Of a DNA stretch of 64,000 nt, positions 27,694-37,372 are shown piece after piece. Origin of the DNA: Rhizobium herbae (GTDB lineage Bacteria > Pseudomonadota > Alphaproteobacteria > Rhizobiales > Rhizobiaceae); assembly GCF_019511375.1 (NCBI RefSeq), contig NZ_JAEUAO010000001.1, positions 1,116,001 through 1,180,000 on the forward strand, given 5' to 3'. Made by a program: the position numbers and the translations under genes. Within the stretch, counting starts at the first letter, position 1. Each line of letters starts with the position of its first letter. The notes under the pieces are model-generated. The model worked only from the letters and a program-made list of their open reading frames with translations, made no database searches and was not told where the DNA came from.

Positions 27694-28704
27694 ATGCCCA
27701 GATCTTCCGCCGCTCCCGGCCTCGCTCTCGTATTGGCGCTGGTTCCCGCCCTCGCCCATGCGGTACAACCACCGGCTCCGCCAGCCCGAAAACAGCTCGT
27801 CATCATTTCCTTCGACGGCGCCCACGATAACAGGCTCTGGGAAAAGAGCCTGGAGATGGGCAAGCGGACGGGGGCGCATTTCACCTACTTTCTCTCCTGC
27901 ACCTTCCTGATGACGAAAGCGGAAGGCGGCAAGACTTACCAGGCGCCCGGACAAAAGGCCGGACGCTCCAATGTCGGCTTTGCCCTAAGCCGCGAGGAAA
28001 TACAGGCTCGCGTGCGCCACATCTGGCAAGCGCACCAAGCCGGTCACGATATCGGCAGCCACGCCTGCGGCCATTTCGACGGCAAGGGCTGGAGCGCGGC
28101 CGATTGGAAACGGGAATTCACCGCCTTCCACACCGCGCTCTTGAACGCCTGGAAGGCCGGTGGCATCGAAACCGAAGAACCTGAGGGCTGGGCCGATTTC
28201 GCCGCAAATGACATCAAGGGATTTCGCGCGCCCTATCTCTCCCTAAGCGACGGCCTACTGCCCGCGCTGAAAAAGGCCGGCTTCACCTATGATGCCAGCC
28301 TCGTGACCAAAGGCCCCGGCTGGCCTTCGGACGCGGACGGCATGCCGCGTTTCGGCCTGCCGCTCATTCCCGAGGGGCCGCAGCAGCGCCGGGTGATCGG
28401 CATGGACTACAATCTCTTCATCCGCCATTCGATGGGCGTGGAAAACCGCAAGGACAGCGCCGCCTTCGAAGAGCGCGCGATCGAGGCCTACCGGAACGCC
28501 TTTGACGCGCAATACCAGGGCGGCCGCGTGCCGCTGCAACTCGGTTTCCACTTCGTCGAGATGAATGGCGGCGCCTATTGGCGCGCGCTCGACCGGTTCC
28601 TGACCGAGACCTGCGGCAAGCCCGACGTTGCCTGTGTCAGCTACGCCGAGGCGTTGCCGCTGATCGCCAACGAGAAGAAGGCGGCCGCAGCCGCCTCCCA
28701 ATAG
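27694..28704 (+). CDS. secreted polysaccharide deacetylase family protein
   Basis: A 336-residue protein with a signal peptide (residues 1 to about 23, LVPALAHA). It has a NodB-like fold: SFDGAHDN with the catalytic and metal aspartates, GSHACGHFDG with the metal-binding histidines, and FRAPYLS. It probably removes acetyl groups from a polysaccharide or peptidoglycan in the periplasm. The target is unknown. It is convergent with bacA, with 3 bases between the stops. Confidence 0.87.
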   Translation: MPRSSAAPGLALVLALVPALAHAVQPPAPPARKQLVIISFDGAHDNRLWEKSLEMGKRTGAHFTYFLSCTFLMTKAEGGKTYQAPGQKAGRSNVGFALSREEIQARVRHIWQAHQAGHDIGSHACGHFDGKGWSAADWKREFTAFHTALLNAWKAGGIETEEPEGWADFAANDIKGFRAPYLSLSDGLLPALKKAGFTYDASLVTKGPGWPSDADGMPRFGLPLIPEGPQQRRVIGMDYNLFIRHSMGVENRKDSAAFEERAIEAYRNAFDAQYQGGRVPLQLGFHFVEMNGGAYWRALDRFLTETCGKPDVACVSYAEALPLIANEKKAAAAASQ

Positions 28705-28707
28705 TTG

Positions 28708-29970
28708 TCAGGCCAGGCTTTCGTTCTCGCCGGCTTCGACAAATTCGCGGTCGATTGCAGGCAGAGGTTCCCCCTGCATCGCAGCCTCGAACGCCTGAAG
28801 ACGTTTGTAGATCGAAATCAGCTCAATCACCGTCGGCCAGGAATTGACGAGGTACTGGAAAGAACTCGTAACCTGCGTAAAGGCGCCCTGAATCTGCTGC
28901 ATGAGACCAAAGGTGATCGTCGCCCCAACGATCGACGGAACCATAAGGAACAAGGGGAAGATGTTGTCTGTCTGCAGATAAAAATATCGTGCGACATTGA
29001 AGTAGGTGTAGTGGAAATACAGCCTGAAATAGTTCTTGCGGACGTTGCTGAACAATTCCTGAATGGTCTGGGGCTGAGCACGGTCGGCATGGTCTTCACC
29101 ATACACGAGTTCCTTTCGATACGCCGCCTCGACACGCTGATTGCGGAACTCCAGGCCAGGCAGCCTCACCCCAACGATCGCCAACATGACCGTACCGAAG
29201 ATTGACCAGGCAATCGCCGCAATGACAAGCGGATACGGTATCGCCCCGACGATGGGCAACTCTTTTACACTACTCGACAGCGCGTGGAGCACCGGCAGAA
29301 ACGCAATCAGCGTCATGACGGAGTCGATCAAGCGGACACCAAGCCCTTCGACCGTCGTCGCAAACCGCATCGTATCTTCCTGAATGCGCTGCGATGCGCC
29401 CTCGATATGGCGCACTTTGGGCCAGACCGAATAGTAGAAATCGTTCATGGCGGTACGCCAACGGAACAGATAGTGGCTGGTAAAGAAACTGATCAGGACT
29501 GCCGAGATAATGTAGACCGTGGCGAGTTGGAAGAAGATGAAGGCATAGCCATAGATTTCCGGTGCTTGAACAGTGTTTGGCGCCTTCAACGCCTCGACAA
29601 TGCGATCATATGTGGGACGACGCCAATTGTTGAGCGCAACGCTGATATCGACCGAGAAATAGACCGTGAAAATGATGAAGGTAGATCCCCAGACCGACCA
29701 TGATTTCCAAGGATGCTCAGCTGCGTAGAAATGCCAGAAGAGGCAGAAGAGCACCATGGAGGAGATGAAATAGATATAGAACCAGATGGAAGCCGTCGTG
29801 AAGAAATGCCCCAGGCCGATGGGGGGCTCCTGACCTGGCGCCAATTGCGGCAGACCGAACTGGCCCCCGATGTCGGCCCCGACCGTGTACCATATGGCAA
29901 CCACAACGATCGTCCAAAGCAGTGCGGAGGGGAAAAATAGCTTTGGCTGCGGAAAGAAGGAATGGAACAA
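28708..29970 (-). CDS. bacA: peptide transporter BacA (SbmA/BacA family)
   Basis: A 420-residue inner-membrane protein with several hydrophobic segments. It begins LFHSFFPQPKLFFPSALLW and contains DFYYSVWPKVRHIEGASQRIQEDT and NNWRRPTYD, all typical of SbmA/BacA proton-driven peptide importers. In rhizobia BacA takes up host NCR peptides and is needed for chronic survival in legume nodules; it also affects very-long-chain fatty acid lipid A. A TTG start at 29970 gives exactly the 420 residues I recall for Sinorhizobium BacA. The only extension starts at another TTG (30051) with no family similarity. Confidence 0.92.
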   Translation of the reverse strand: MFHSFFPQPKLFFPSALLWTIVVVAIWYTVGADIGGQFGLPQLAPGQEPPIGLGHFFTTASIWFYIYFISSMVLFCLFWHFYAAEHPWKSWSVWGSTFIIFTVYFSVDISVALNNWRRPTYDRIVEALKAPNTVQAPEIYGYAFIFFQLATVYIISAVLISFFTSHYLFRWRTAMNDFYYSVWPKVRHIEGASQRIQEDTMRFATTVEGLGVRLIDSVMTLIAFLPVLHALSSSVKELPIVGAIPYPLVIAAIAWSIFGTVMLAIVGVRLPGLEFRNQRVEAAYRKELVYGEDHADRAQPQTIQELFSNVRKNYFRLYFHYTYFNVARYFYLQTDNIFPLFLMVPSIVGATITFGLMQQIQGAFTQVTSSFQYLVNSWPTVIELISIYKRLQAFEAAMQGEPLPAIDREFVEAGENESLA

Positions 29971-30073
29971 GGCTTGCACTCGCGTTTCTTGAGCGGGCGA
30001 ACGCCCGCGCTTCGATGCGCCGAACCTAGGGCAAAAGCCCTCACCTGCCAATCACGTCAAGCTAATGTTACCG

Positions 30074-31270
30074 CTATTTAATCGCGGCTACGGTGCGACG
30101 CATCTCGACGCCGGTCAGCGCTGCACAGAAAAGCAGCACGCCTGCCGCGAGCAATGTCGGCGCGGTAAAACTGCCGCTGCGCTCGGCGAGCACGCCCGCG
30201 ACCAGCGGCCCGACGATCTGGCCGACGCCGAAGGCGGCGGTCATGAAAGCGAGCGCCTTGCGCGGGCTTTGGGGTGCGAGCGCCCGGCCGATCTGCAGGC
30301 CATAGGCTGTGACCATGATGAACGTGAGCCCCAGCATCAGGCCACCGATCAGCGGGGCATAGGGTGACGGCAGGGAGACTGCCAGCACAAGGCCGACAGC
30401 TTCGACCAGCAGCCCTGCCAGATAGACCCCGACGATTCCCAGTCGCGGCACGGCACGGTACCAGGCATGGACCGATACGGCGGCGCTCAGGCCGGTGATC
30501 AGCCAGGCGAAGAATTCGACGGTGTGGTCGGTCGCGCCCTGGCGCGCCATGGCGACAAGGAACGTGGCGGTGATGACGTAGCCGAAGCCGAACAGGCCAT
30601 AGGTGAGCGTGACGACCACAAGCGGCCGGGTCCAGACGAGCGGTTTCTCCTTCTCGCCATTCCTATGTCCTGCCGGTCCCTCGGGCAGCAGCGCGGCCAC
30701 GATCAGCGTGCCGAGACAGGCGATGACGGCGCCGCCGAACCAGGCCACCTGCCAGGTTGCGAAATCACCGAAACCGCCGGCCGGCAGCAGGAACACCATC
30801 AGCGAGGAAACCGCTATACCCATGCCGACACCGCCGAAATGCACCGACTGGACATGCGGATTGGCGGCGGCAAGCCCCCTGCTGAGCACGATCGCAGACG
30901 TGAAGATCATCGTAAAGGCGCTGGCCAGACCGGCAAGAAAGCGGATGATGGAAAACCACAAGAGAGACGACGTCAGCCCCATGGCCAGCAGCAGCACCGC
31001 AGTCGCAACCAGCGCCGAAAGGGCAATTGCCCTCTCCCGTCCCGCCGCCCAGCCATAGCCTGCTGCAACTGCTCCCAGCAGATAGCCGATGAAATTGGCG
31101 GATGCAACGATCCCGGCGTCGGCGGGCGTCAGGCCGAGACCAGCCATCATGCCGGGCAGGATCGGCGTATAGGAAAAGCGCCCGAAACCCATGGCAACCG
31201 CCATGGCGATGGCACCCGCAAACGCAGTGGGAGCAAGGCTCCGGCTCAGAGGACGGTCCAGTGTCGTCAT
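30074..31270 (-). CDS. major facilitator superfamily transporter (YbfB/YjiJ type)
   Basis: A 398-residue protein with 12 predicted hydrophobic segments. The first is preceded by a short cytoplasmic N-terminus, and GFGRFSYTPILPGMMAGLGL is the hallmark of the YbfB/YjiJ MFS subfamily. The substrate is unknown. ATG 31270 is selected because upstream residues do not fit the family. It is followed by bacA on the same strand after about 100 bases, probably not co-transcribed. Confidence 0.87.
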   Translation of the reverse strand: MTTLDRPLSRSLAPTAFAGAIAMAVAMGFGRFSYTPILPGMMAGLGLTPADAGIVASANFIGYLLGAVAAGYGWAAGRERAIALSALVATAVLLLAMGLTSSLLWFSIIRFLAGLASAFTMIFTSAIVLSRGLAAANPHVQSVHFGGVGMGIAVSSLMVFLLPAGGFGDFATWQVAWFGGAVIACLGTLIVAALLPEGPAGHRNGEKEKPLVWTRPLVVVTLTYGLFGFGYVITATFLVAMARQGATDHTVEFFAWLITGLSAAVSVHAWYRAVPRLGIVGVYLAGLLVEAVGLVLAVSLPSPYAPLIGGLMLGLTFIMVTAYGLQIGRALAPQSPRKALAFMTAAFGVGQIVGPLVAGVLAERSGSFTAPTLLAAGVLLFCAALTGVEMRRTVAAIK

Positions 31271-31357
31271 ACCGTCGTTATTGCAACGCAGCATGGCGAA
31301 GACAAACGACAAAATTTGATGCAGTCGTTCAAGGACGTGAATAGTCGCCCTTGCGGA

Positions 31358-32107
31358 TCAACCTGGAAGGGTGACGACCATCGGCCCGTTGCGCGTGACG
31401 ACCACCGTATGTTCGTACTGAACGGTCGGCGCGCGCGGCTCGCTGTAGAGCGTCCACTCGTCGTCGCCGCCCTCGGCCCATTGGGCGCCCAGCGACAAAA
31501 AGGGCTCAATTGTGAAGACCATGCCGTCGGTCATCCGGCGTTTCTCGTGCTTGTCCGGCCATGTGGCGATTTCCGTCGGTTCCTCGTGCAAGGAGCGGCC
31601 GACACCGTGGCTCGCCAGATTGGTAACGAGCGTATAGCGGTTCTTCCTGGCGAAGCTGCCGATGGCATTGCCGATCGCCGCCAGCGGCTTGCCTGTCTTG
31701 ACCTCATTCAGGCCGACCCACATGGCACGCTTGCCGTCGCGGCAAAGCCGCTCGATCTGCGGCTTGATTGGCGGAACTGCAAAGGAGGAACCGGTGTCGG
31801 CAAACAGCCCGTTCTTCTCGGCCGAGACGTCGATGTTGACGAGATCGCCGGCCTGGATGATGCGCGCTCCGGGAATTCCGTGCGCGATCTCTTCATTGAC
31901 GCTGATGCAGGTCGCGCCGGGAAAATTATAGGTGAGTTCCGGCGCGGAACGTGCGCCGGCATCCTCGAGCACCTTGCGGCCGATCGCATCGAGTTCCGCC
32001 GTTGTAATGCCGGGCTCGAGAGCGGCGCCCATGATCTGCACCGCATTGGCGCAGATGCGGCCGATTTCCTTCAACCGCTGCAGGTCTTCGTCATTGTTGA
32101 GGGTCAT
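31358..32107 (-). CDS. map: methionine aminopeptidase (type I)
   Basis: A 249-residue cytoplasmic metalloprotease that removes the N-terminal methionine from new proteins. Metal ligands are seen in order: NIDVSAEKNGLFADTGSSF (two aspartates), SHGVGRSLHEEP (histidine), FTIEPFLS (glutamate) and the final glutamate in VQYEHTVVVT. Length and motifs fit type I enzymes. Rhizobial genomes often carry more than one map gene, so this may be a second copy. Confidence 0.93.
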   Translation of the reverse strand: MTLNNDEDLQRLKEIGRICANAVQIMGAALEPGITTAELDAIGRKVLEDAGARSAPELTYNFPGATCISVNEEIAHGIPGARIIQAGDLVNIDVSAEKNGLFADTGSSFAVPPIKPQIERLCRDGKRAMWVGLNEVKTGKPLAAIGNAIGSFARKNRYTLVTNLASHGVGRSLHEEPTEIATWPDKHEKRRMTDGMVFTIEPFLSLGAQWAEGGDDEWTLYSEPRAPTVQYEHTVVVTRNGPMVVTLPG

Positions 32108-32185
32108 TTTTTCTCGCTTTCGGCGGTCTATGTAACGCGCCGAAAGCGGCCAATCCAGACGCCAATTGCAGGAAAACCGGCGATA

Positions 32186-33241
32186 TCAGGTTTCCACCTG
32201 CTGCGCATCTTCGGCCAAAGCCGCGCGCACCCGCGGCGCCACCTTCGTGCCGTAGAGTTCGATGCCGCGCATGATCTGGTCATGCGGCATCAGGCCGATC
32301 GCCATCTGCAGCAGGAACCGGTCGTTCCTGAAGATCCGCTGGTGCCGGACGATCTTTTCCGCGACGGTTTCAGGATCGCCGAGAAACAGATTGCCGTTTG
32401 GCCCGATCGCCTGGTTGAAATGCGACCGGCTGGTCGGCCCCCAGCCGCGCTCGCGGCCGATGCGGTTCATTACTTCGGCCTGCGGGCCATAGAACTGGTC
32501 AGCGGCGGTTTGCGTCGTGTCGGCGATGAAACCGTGCACATTGATGCTGGTCTTCAGCTTGGCGGCATCCTGCCCGGCGCGCCGGGCGGCTTCGCGATAG
32601 AGATCGAAGAGCGGCGCATAACGCGCCGGCTCGCCGCCGATGATGGCGAGCGCCACCGGCAGGCCGAGCGCACCGGCGCGGGCCACTGATTGCGGCGTGC
32701 CGCCAACGGCAATCCAGATGGGCAGCGGATCGTTGAGCGGACGCGGATAGACGCCACGGCCGTTGATCGGCGCACGCTTCTCGCCCGCCCAGGTCACCGT
32801 CTCGCCGGCGCGTATGGCAAGCAGCAGATCCAGTTTCTCGGCAAACAACTGGTCGTAATCTTCGAGATCGTAACCGAACAGCGGGAAGGACTCGATGAAC
32901 GATCCGCGCCCGGCCATGATTTCGGCGCGACCGTTGGAGATCAGGTCGAGCGTTGCAAATTGCTGGAACACCCGCACCGGATCGTCCGAGCTCAGCACCG
33001 TGACGGCGCTTGTCAGCGTGATATTTTTCGTGCGGGAAGCGGCCGCGGCAAGGATCATCGCCGGCGCTGATGCCACATAATCCGGGCGATGATGCTCGCC
33101 GAGCCCGAAGACATCGAGCCCGACCTGATCGGCCAGTTCGATCTCCTCGATGAGATGGCGCACCCGCTCCTCGCCTTCCCTGCCGCGCCCGGTCGGCGCG
33201 TCGGGATGAACGTCTCCGAATGTGTAAAGGCCAAGCTCCAT
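32186..33241 (-). CDS. LLM-class (luciferase-like) flavin-dependent monooxygenase
   Basis: A 351-residue protein of the bacterial luciferase-like superfamily. It starts [14 protein letters not shown] and contains [14 protein letters not shown] and the flavin-binding segment [19 protein letters not shown]. These FMNH2- or F420-using enzymes oxidise varied small molecules. No flavin reductase or sulfur-assimilation genes are beside it, so the substrate is unknown. Confidence 0.88.
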   Translation of the reverse strand: MELGLYTFGDVHPDAPTGRGREGEERVRHLIEEIELADQVGLDVFGLGEHHRPDYVASAPAMILAAAASRTKNITLTSAVTVLSSDDPVRVFQQFATLDLISNGRAEIMAGRGSFIESFPLFGYDLEDYDQLFAEKLDLLLAIRAGETVTWAGEKRAPINGRGVYPRPLNDPLPIWIAVGGTPQSVARAGALGLPVALAIIGGEPARYAPLFDLYREAARRAGQDAAKLKTSINVHGFIADTTQTAADQFYGPQAEVMNRIGRERGWGPTSRSHFNQAIGPNGNLFLGDPETVAEKIVRHQRIFRNDRFLLQMAIGLMPHDQIMRGIELYGTKVAPRVRAALAEDAQQVET

Positions 33242-33349
33242 GGCGTCCTACCTGTCTTTTCCGTCCGGTTGGCGGGCGAAGCTGTTGATTGACTTACACA
33301 TAGCGAGCGATGCAGGCGCGTCATAGCATCGGCACCGAAACAGTGTGTT

Positions 33350-33769
33350 TCATGTTTCCCATGGGTTGAGAAGACGCACGCCGGTACCATGGAAATCGCG
33401 AAGATTGCGGGTGACAACAGTGAAATTATGGACGAGCGCCGTCGCAGCAATAAACGCATCCCTGTCGGGGCGAGGATCCGGCACGTGAAGAGGCGCGGCA
33501 GCCTGCACGACACGCAGGTCGACCATCAAGATACGCTCACGGAATATTGGAAATACTGCCGATACCAACCATTCGCGATAAATCGACGCCTGAATCGGAT
33601 CACGCCTTTGCTTACGCAGTACGCCAATATCGAGTTCCAGTATGGTAATGACCGAAATGTAAAATTGATCGGGCGGAATCAATTTTGCCCAGGCGGTCAC
33701 GTTCGGATCAGCGCGGCCGGCAGCAGCTTTCCGGAATTCCGAAACAACATTTGTATCAAGAAGATACAT
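33350..33769 (-). CDS. vapC: PIN-domain toxin (VapC-like), second locus
   Basis: A 139-residue PIN ribonuclease starting MYLLDTNVVSEFRK, with the conserved glutamate in TILELDIGVL, RDAFIAATALVHNF and the late acidic/asparagine motif VTRNLRDF. The layout matches FitB/VapC-type toxins. It starts one base into the stop of the antitoxin gene (TGATG), so translation is coupled. It looks intact and is unrelated in detail to the toxin at 24303-24692. Confidence 0.9.
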   Translation of the reverse strand: MYLLDTNVVSEFRKAAAGRADPNVTAWAKLIPPDQFYISVITILELDIGVLRKQRRDPIQASIYREWLVSAVFPIFRERILMVDLRVVQAAAPLHVPDPRPDRDAFIAATALVHNFTVVTRNLRDFHGTGVRLLNPWET

Positions 33770-34077
33770 CAGTCGTCGAACTCATCCGGCTTCAAGCTAA
33801 TCGTTCGAAGAATGGGAAATTCGAAATCATCGTCGAGTTTTTCCAGCCCCGGCATAGCAAGAAGTTCAAGGATATTCTTTTTGGGCTTGTCAGTGAAAAC
33901 CTGCGCCCGCTCGACATGAGCGCTAACCATTTCCGTCATCTTGCGATAATCCTCGATCGACAACAGCACATGCGCCGGCCGCCCCCGGTCGGTGATGAAA
34001 ACCGGGCCGTTTTTCGCCGCCTTCTTGGCACGGCCGGTATCCTGATTGAATTCACGGCTCGAAAGAGTGGTTACCAT
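33769..34077 (-). CDS. Phd/YefM-family antitoxin, second locus
   Basis: A 102-residue antitoxin. The N-terminal SSREFNQDTGRAKKAAKNGPVFITDRGRPAHVLLS is the Phd/YefM fold, which dimerises and binds DNA. The acidic tail (about residues 65-102) should neutralise the PIN toxin. It is the first gene of the pair, preceded by an 18-base palindrome that probably is its operator. Confidence 0.9.
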   Translation of the reverse strand: MVTTLSSREFNQDTGRAKKAAKNGPVFITDRGRPAHVLLSIEDYRKMTEMVSAHVERAQVFTDKPKKNILELLAMPGLEKLDDDFEFPILRTISLKPDEFDD

Positions 34078-34095
34078 CCGCGTCCTCCATCAAAT

Positions 34096-34113
34096 TGTAG
34101 CAACGTTACTACA
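34096..34113. promoter_or_regulatory. operator-like palindrome before second toxin-antitoxin pair
   Basis: The 18 bases have arms TGTAG and CTACA around the central palindrome AACGTT, with one mismatched pair. A second half-like copy (GCAACGTT) lies about 25 bases further upstream. Position suggests autorepression. Confidence 0.6.
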
Positions 34114-34137
34114 TTTAATATCGGGCAGCAACGTTTC

Positions 34138-35631
34138 CTAGCCTTCGCTCAGCGTCCGGCGGACGGCGTCCTTCCAGCCCTTGATCTTCGACTTGCGCGT
34201 TGCCTCGTCCATCGTCGGCTCGAACCGGCAGTCGCGCGCCCAGGATTTGGCGAAATCCTTCTGGTTCGGCCAGATGCCGGCCCGGCTGCCGGCAAGCCAG
34301 GCAACGCCGAGCGCGGTGGTTTCGAGTATGGTCGGACGGTCTACCGGCGCGTCGAGCAGATCGGACAGGCGCTGCATGGTCCAGTCGGACACCACCATGC
34401 CGCCGTCGACGCGCAGCACGGTTTCCTTGCCGTCGCTCCTCCAGTCCTTGTGCATTGCGTCGAGCAAATCGCGCGTCTGGTAGCAGACGGCCTCGAGAGC
34501 TGCGCGGGCAAACTCCGCCGGGCCGGTGTTGCGCGTCATGCCGAAGATCGCGCCGCGTGCGTCCGGATCCCAATGCGGGGCGCCCAGACCGGTAAAGGCC
34601 GGCACGAGATAGACCTCCTGCGATGGATCGGCGTTTTCGGCAAGCGTCCCGGTATCCGGCGCCGCCTCGATCATCTTCAGCCCGTCGCGCAGCCACTGTA
34701 CGGAAGCGCCGGCGACAAAGATCGACCCTTCCAGCGCATAAGTGGTTTCGCCGTCGAGACGATAGGCGATCGTCGTGAGAAGGCGGTTCTTCGAGCGGAC
34801 GATGTCCTTTCCGGTGTTGAGAAGTGCGAAGCAGCCGGTGCCGTAGGTCGATTTCATCATGCCAGGCTGGAAGCAGGCCTGCCCGATGGTTGCGGCCTGC
34901 TGGTCACCGGCAACGCCGAGGATCGGGACTTCCGCCCCGAGGATCGACGCTTCGGTGACGCCGAAATCAGCGGCGCAATCAAGGACCTGCGGCAGCATTG
35001 CTTCGGGAACGCGCAGGATCTCCAACAGGTCGCGATCCCACTCGTTGGTGGCGATGTTGTACATAAGCGTACGAGAGGCATTGGTCGCGTCAGTGACGAA
35101 AGACTTGCCGCCCGTCAACCGCCAGATCAGGAATGTGTCGATCGTGCCGAAGCAGAGTTCGCCCTTGGATCCGCGGGTACGCGCGCCCTTCACATTGGCG
35201 AGCATCCAGGAGAGCTTGGTACCGGAGAAATAGGGATCGAGCAAAAGCCCGGTCTTCTTGGTGAAGGTCTTTTCCAGCCCCTGCCGCTTCAGCTTGTCGC
35301 AATAGGAGGCGGTGCGGCGGTCTTGCCAGACGATGGCATTGTGGATCGGCTTGCCACTCTCGCGCTCCCAGACGACGACCGTCTCGCGCTGATTGGTGAT
35401 GCCTATCGCTGAAAGGTCGCTCGCCTTGATGCCGGCCGTGCGGATGGCTTCCTTGATCGTCGAGGTGACGGTATCCCAGATTTCTTCGGGATCATGCTCC
35501 ACCCAGCCGGATTTCGGGAAATGCTGCTTGAATTCCTTCTGTCCGGAACCGATCACCTTCTGCGTCGCGTCAAAAACAATCGCGCGGCTCGAGGTCGTGC
35601 CCTGATCGATTGCGAGAACATATCCGCTCAT
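34138..35631 (-). CDS. glpK: glycerol kinase
   Basis: A 497-residue FGGY-family kinase that makes glycerol 3-phosphate from glycerol and ATP. It starts [18 protein letters not shown] (phosphate-binding loop). [30 protein letters not shown] and [13 protein letters not shown] are typical of GlpK. Full length for the family. The start has GGGAGGGG upstream. No glpF or glpD is adjacent. Three regularly spaced AAACG(A/C)A repeats in the leader suggest DeoR/GlpR-type control. Confidence 0.96.
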   Translation of the reverse strand: MSGYVLAIDQGTTSSRAIVFDATQKVIGSGQKEFKQHFPKSGWVEHDPEEIWDTVTSTIKEAIRTAGIKASDLSAIGITNQRETVVVWERESGKPIHNAIVWQDRRTASYCDKLKRQGLEKTFTKKTGLLLDPYFSGTKLSWMLANVKGARTRGSKGELCFGTIDTFLIWRLTGGKSFVTDATNASRTLMYNIATNEWDRDLLEILRVPEAMLPQVLDCAADFGVTEASILGAEVPILGVAGDQQAATIGQACFQPGMMKSTYGTGCFALLNTGKDIVRSKNRLLTTIAYRLDGETTYALEGSIFVAGASVQWLRDGLKMIEAAPDTGTLAENADPSQEVYLVPAFTGLGAPHWDPDARGAIFGMTRNTGPAEFARAALEAVCYQTRDLLDAMHKDWRSDGKETVLRVDGGMVVSDWTMQRLSDLLDAPVDRPTILETTALGVAWLAGSRAGIWPNQKDFAKSWARDCRFEPTMDEATRKSKIKGWKDAVRRTLSEG

Positions 35632-35711
35632 TCTGCCCCTCCCAGCGTTTCTGAGCCTGCCGATCTCTCCTCAAGACGGCAAGCGTTTCAAAAAACTTCA
35701 ATACGATACAA

Positions 35712-35740
35712 AAACGAATGTCAAACGAAAACAAAACGCA
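35712..35740. promoter_or_regulatory. tandem AAACG(A/C)A repeats, possible DeoR/GlpR-type operator
   Basis: AAACGAA at 35712-35718 and 35723-35729 and AAACGCA at 35734-35740 are spaced exactly 11 bases apart, one helical turn. On the glpK strand they read TTCGTTT, the core often seen in DeoR-family operators. They lie between the divergent glpK and xdhA genes, about 80 bases from the glpK start. Confidence 0.55.
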
Positions 35741-35855
35741 AATCGATGCCCTTTCGTCCTGCAGGGGAAGCAGGGATTGCAGCGGGAAAAACGCAATTGT
35801 CACGCTGCCTGTTTTAGGCATAGTTTCCAGAGTGGATACAAGAAGAAGAGACCGC

Positions 35856-37331
35856 ATGACCAAGTCCGCCGGCAGCATCCGCTTTATTCTGAATGACCGG
35901 GACATCGCGCTGACGTTAGTGTCGCCAACCGGGACGCTGCTCGATTTCCTGCGCCTGGAGCAGCGACTGACGGGAACCAAGGAAGGTTGCGCCGAGGGCG
36001 ATTGCGGTGCCTGCACCGTTCTTGTCGGCCGCCTTCGCGGCGACGATCTTATCTATGAAAGCGTCAACGCCTGCATCCGTTTCACCGGATCGCTCAATGC
36101 GACCCATGTCGTCACCGTCGAGCATCTGGCCGCAAAGGACGGAGCGCTGCACCCCGTGCAGCAGGCAATGGTCGATTATCACGGCTCGCAGTGCGGCTTC
36201 TGCACGCCTGGCATCGTCATGTCGCTCTACGGGCTGTGGCTGTCCAAGGACAATCCAAGCCGCGCCGAGATCGAAAAGACGCTGCAGGGCAATCTCTGTC
36301 GGTGCACCGGCTACGAGCCGATCGTCAGGGCGGCCGCGGCTGTCGGGGCTATAAGGCCCGATTCGGTGTTCGACCCGCTGATGAAGGCGCGCCGGGATAT
36401 TACAACCCGCCTCAAGGCAATCCGCAGCAATGAAACCGTATTAATCGGCGATGAAGCGGCCAGGCTTATCGTTCCTGGCTCGGCCTCGGCCCTGGCCGAC
36501 GTTCTCGACAGCTACCCGCAAGCGACCGTGGTCGCCGGCTCCACCGATGTCGGCCTATGGGTCACCAAGCAGATGCGCGCAATCAATCCGGTCATCTTCA
36601 TAAACGGCATCGAGGAACTGCAGTCGATTGAGGAGACGCAAGAGGGCATTGTCATTGGCGCAGGCGCGACCTATTCGGCCGCTTTCGACCTGATCTCGGC
36701 GCGCTACCCCGCCTTCGGTCGCCTGCTTGACCGGCTCGGCGGCGAGCAGGTGCGCAATATGGGCACGATCGGCGGCAATGTCGCCAATGGCTCGCCGATC
36801 GGCGACAGCCCGCCGCCGCTGATCGCACTCGGTGCGACCGTGACGCTGCGGTCGAAAGGCGGACGTAGGACCGTTCCGCTTGAGGACTACTTCATCGAAT
36901 ATGGACGGCAGGATCGCAGGCCCGGAGAATTCGTCGAGAGCGTCTTCGTCCCCAGCCTGCCGGATGGCGAGCTGTTCTCTGTTTATAAAGTCTCAAAGCG
37001 TCGTGACGAGGATATCTCTGCCCTTTGCGGCGCGTTCCGTATCGGACTCGATGGCGGCAACCGGGTGCAGTTGGCGCGAATTGCCTTTGGCGGCATGGCC
37101 GGAACGCCCAAGCGGGCAACGCAAGTCGAAGCGGCGCTGATCGGGCAACCCTGGAACGAAGAGACGATCACGACGGCGCAGAAAGCCTTTGAACGGGATT
37201 ATCAGCCACTGACCGACTGGCGCGCCACGGCAACCTATCGCATGCTCGCCGCGAAGAACCTGCTGATGCGGTTTCTCCTGGAAACGTCAGGTGAAAAGGC
37301 CGAGCTCGTTCGGTTCGAGGTGACAGCATGA
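35856..37331 (+). CDS. xdhA: xanthine dehydrogenase, small subunit (FeS/FAD)
   Basis: A 491-residue subunit carrying two [2Fe-2S] clusters and FAD. The first cluster is in GCAEGDCGACTV (Cys 45, 50 and 53, plus one near 75). The second is in SQCGFCTPG and GNLCRCTGYEP. The FAD-binding domain follows, with TVVAGSTDVGLWV and MGTIGGNVANGSPIGDSPP. It passes electrons from the molybdenum site to NAD+ during oxidation of hypoxanthine and xanthine to urate. ATG 35856 is chosen because the residues before it are not conserved in the family. xdhB follows after an unusual 277-base gap occupied by a repeat. Confidence 0.94.
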   Translation: MTKSAGSIRFILNDRDIALTLVSPTGTLLDFLRLEQRLTGTKEGCAEGDCGACTVLVGRLRGDDLIYESVNACIRFTGSLNATHVVTVEHLAAKDGALHPVQQAMVDYHGSQCGFCTPGIVMSLYGLWLSKDNPSRAEIEKTLQGNLCRCTGYEPIVRAAAAVGAIRPDSVFDPLMKARRDITTRLKAIRSNETVLIGDEAARLIVPGSASALADVLDSYPQATVVAGSTDVGLWVTKQMRAINPVIFINGIEELQSIEETQEGIVIGAGATYSAAFDLISARYPAFGRLLDRLGGEQVRNMGTIGGNVANGSPIGDSPPPLIALGATVTLRSKGGRRTVPLEDYFIEYGRQDRRPGEFVESVFVPSLPDGELFSVYKVSKRRDEDISALCGAFRIGLDGGNRVQLARIAFGGMAGTPKRATQVEAALIGQPWNEETITTAQKAFERDYQPLTDWRATATYRMLAAKNLLMRFLLETSGEKAELVRFEVTA

Positions 37332-37372
37332 TGATCCTCCCCGCAGTCTCCTCCTGCCTCTCCAACGGGGTC

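Noticed and set aside
30467-32689. Open frame of 740 codons on the plus strand
   Set aside because: It is antisense to the MFS, map and LLM genes, is rich in histidine, arginine and aspartate, and shows no family motif or ribosome site.
33685-35412. Open frame of 575 codons on the plus strand
   Set aside because: It is antisense to the second toxin-antitoxin pair and glpK, both clearly real.
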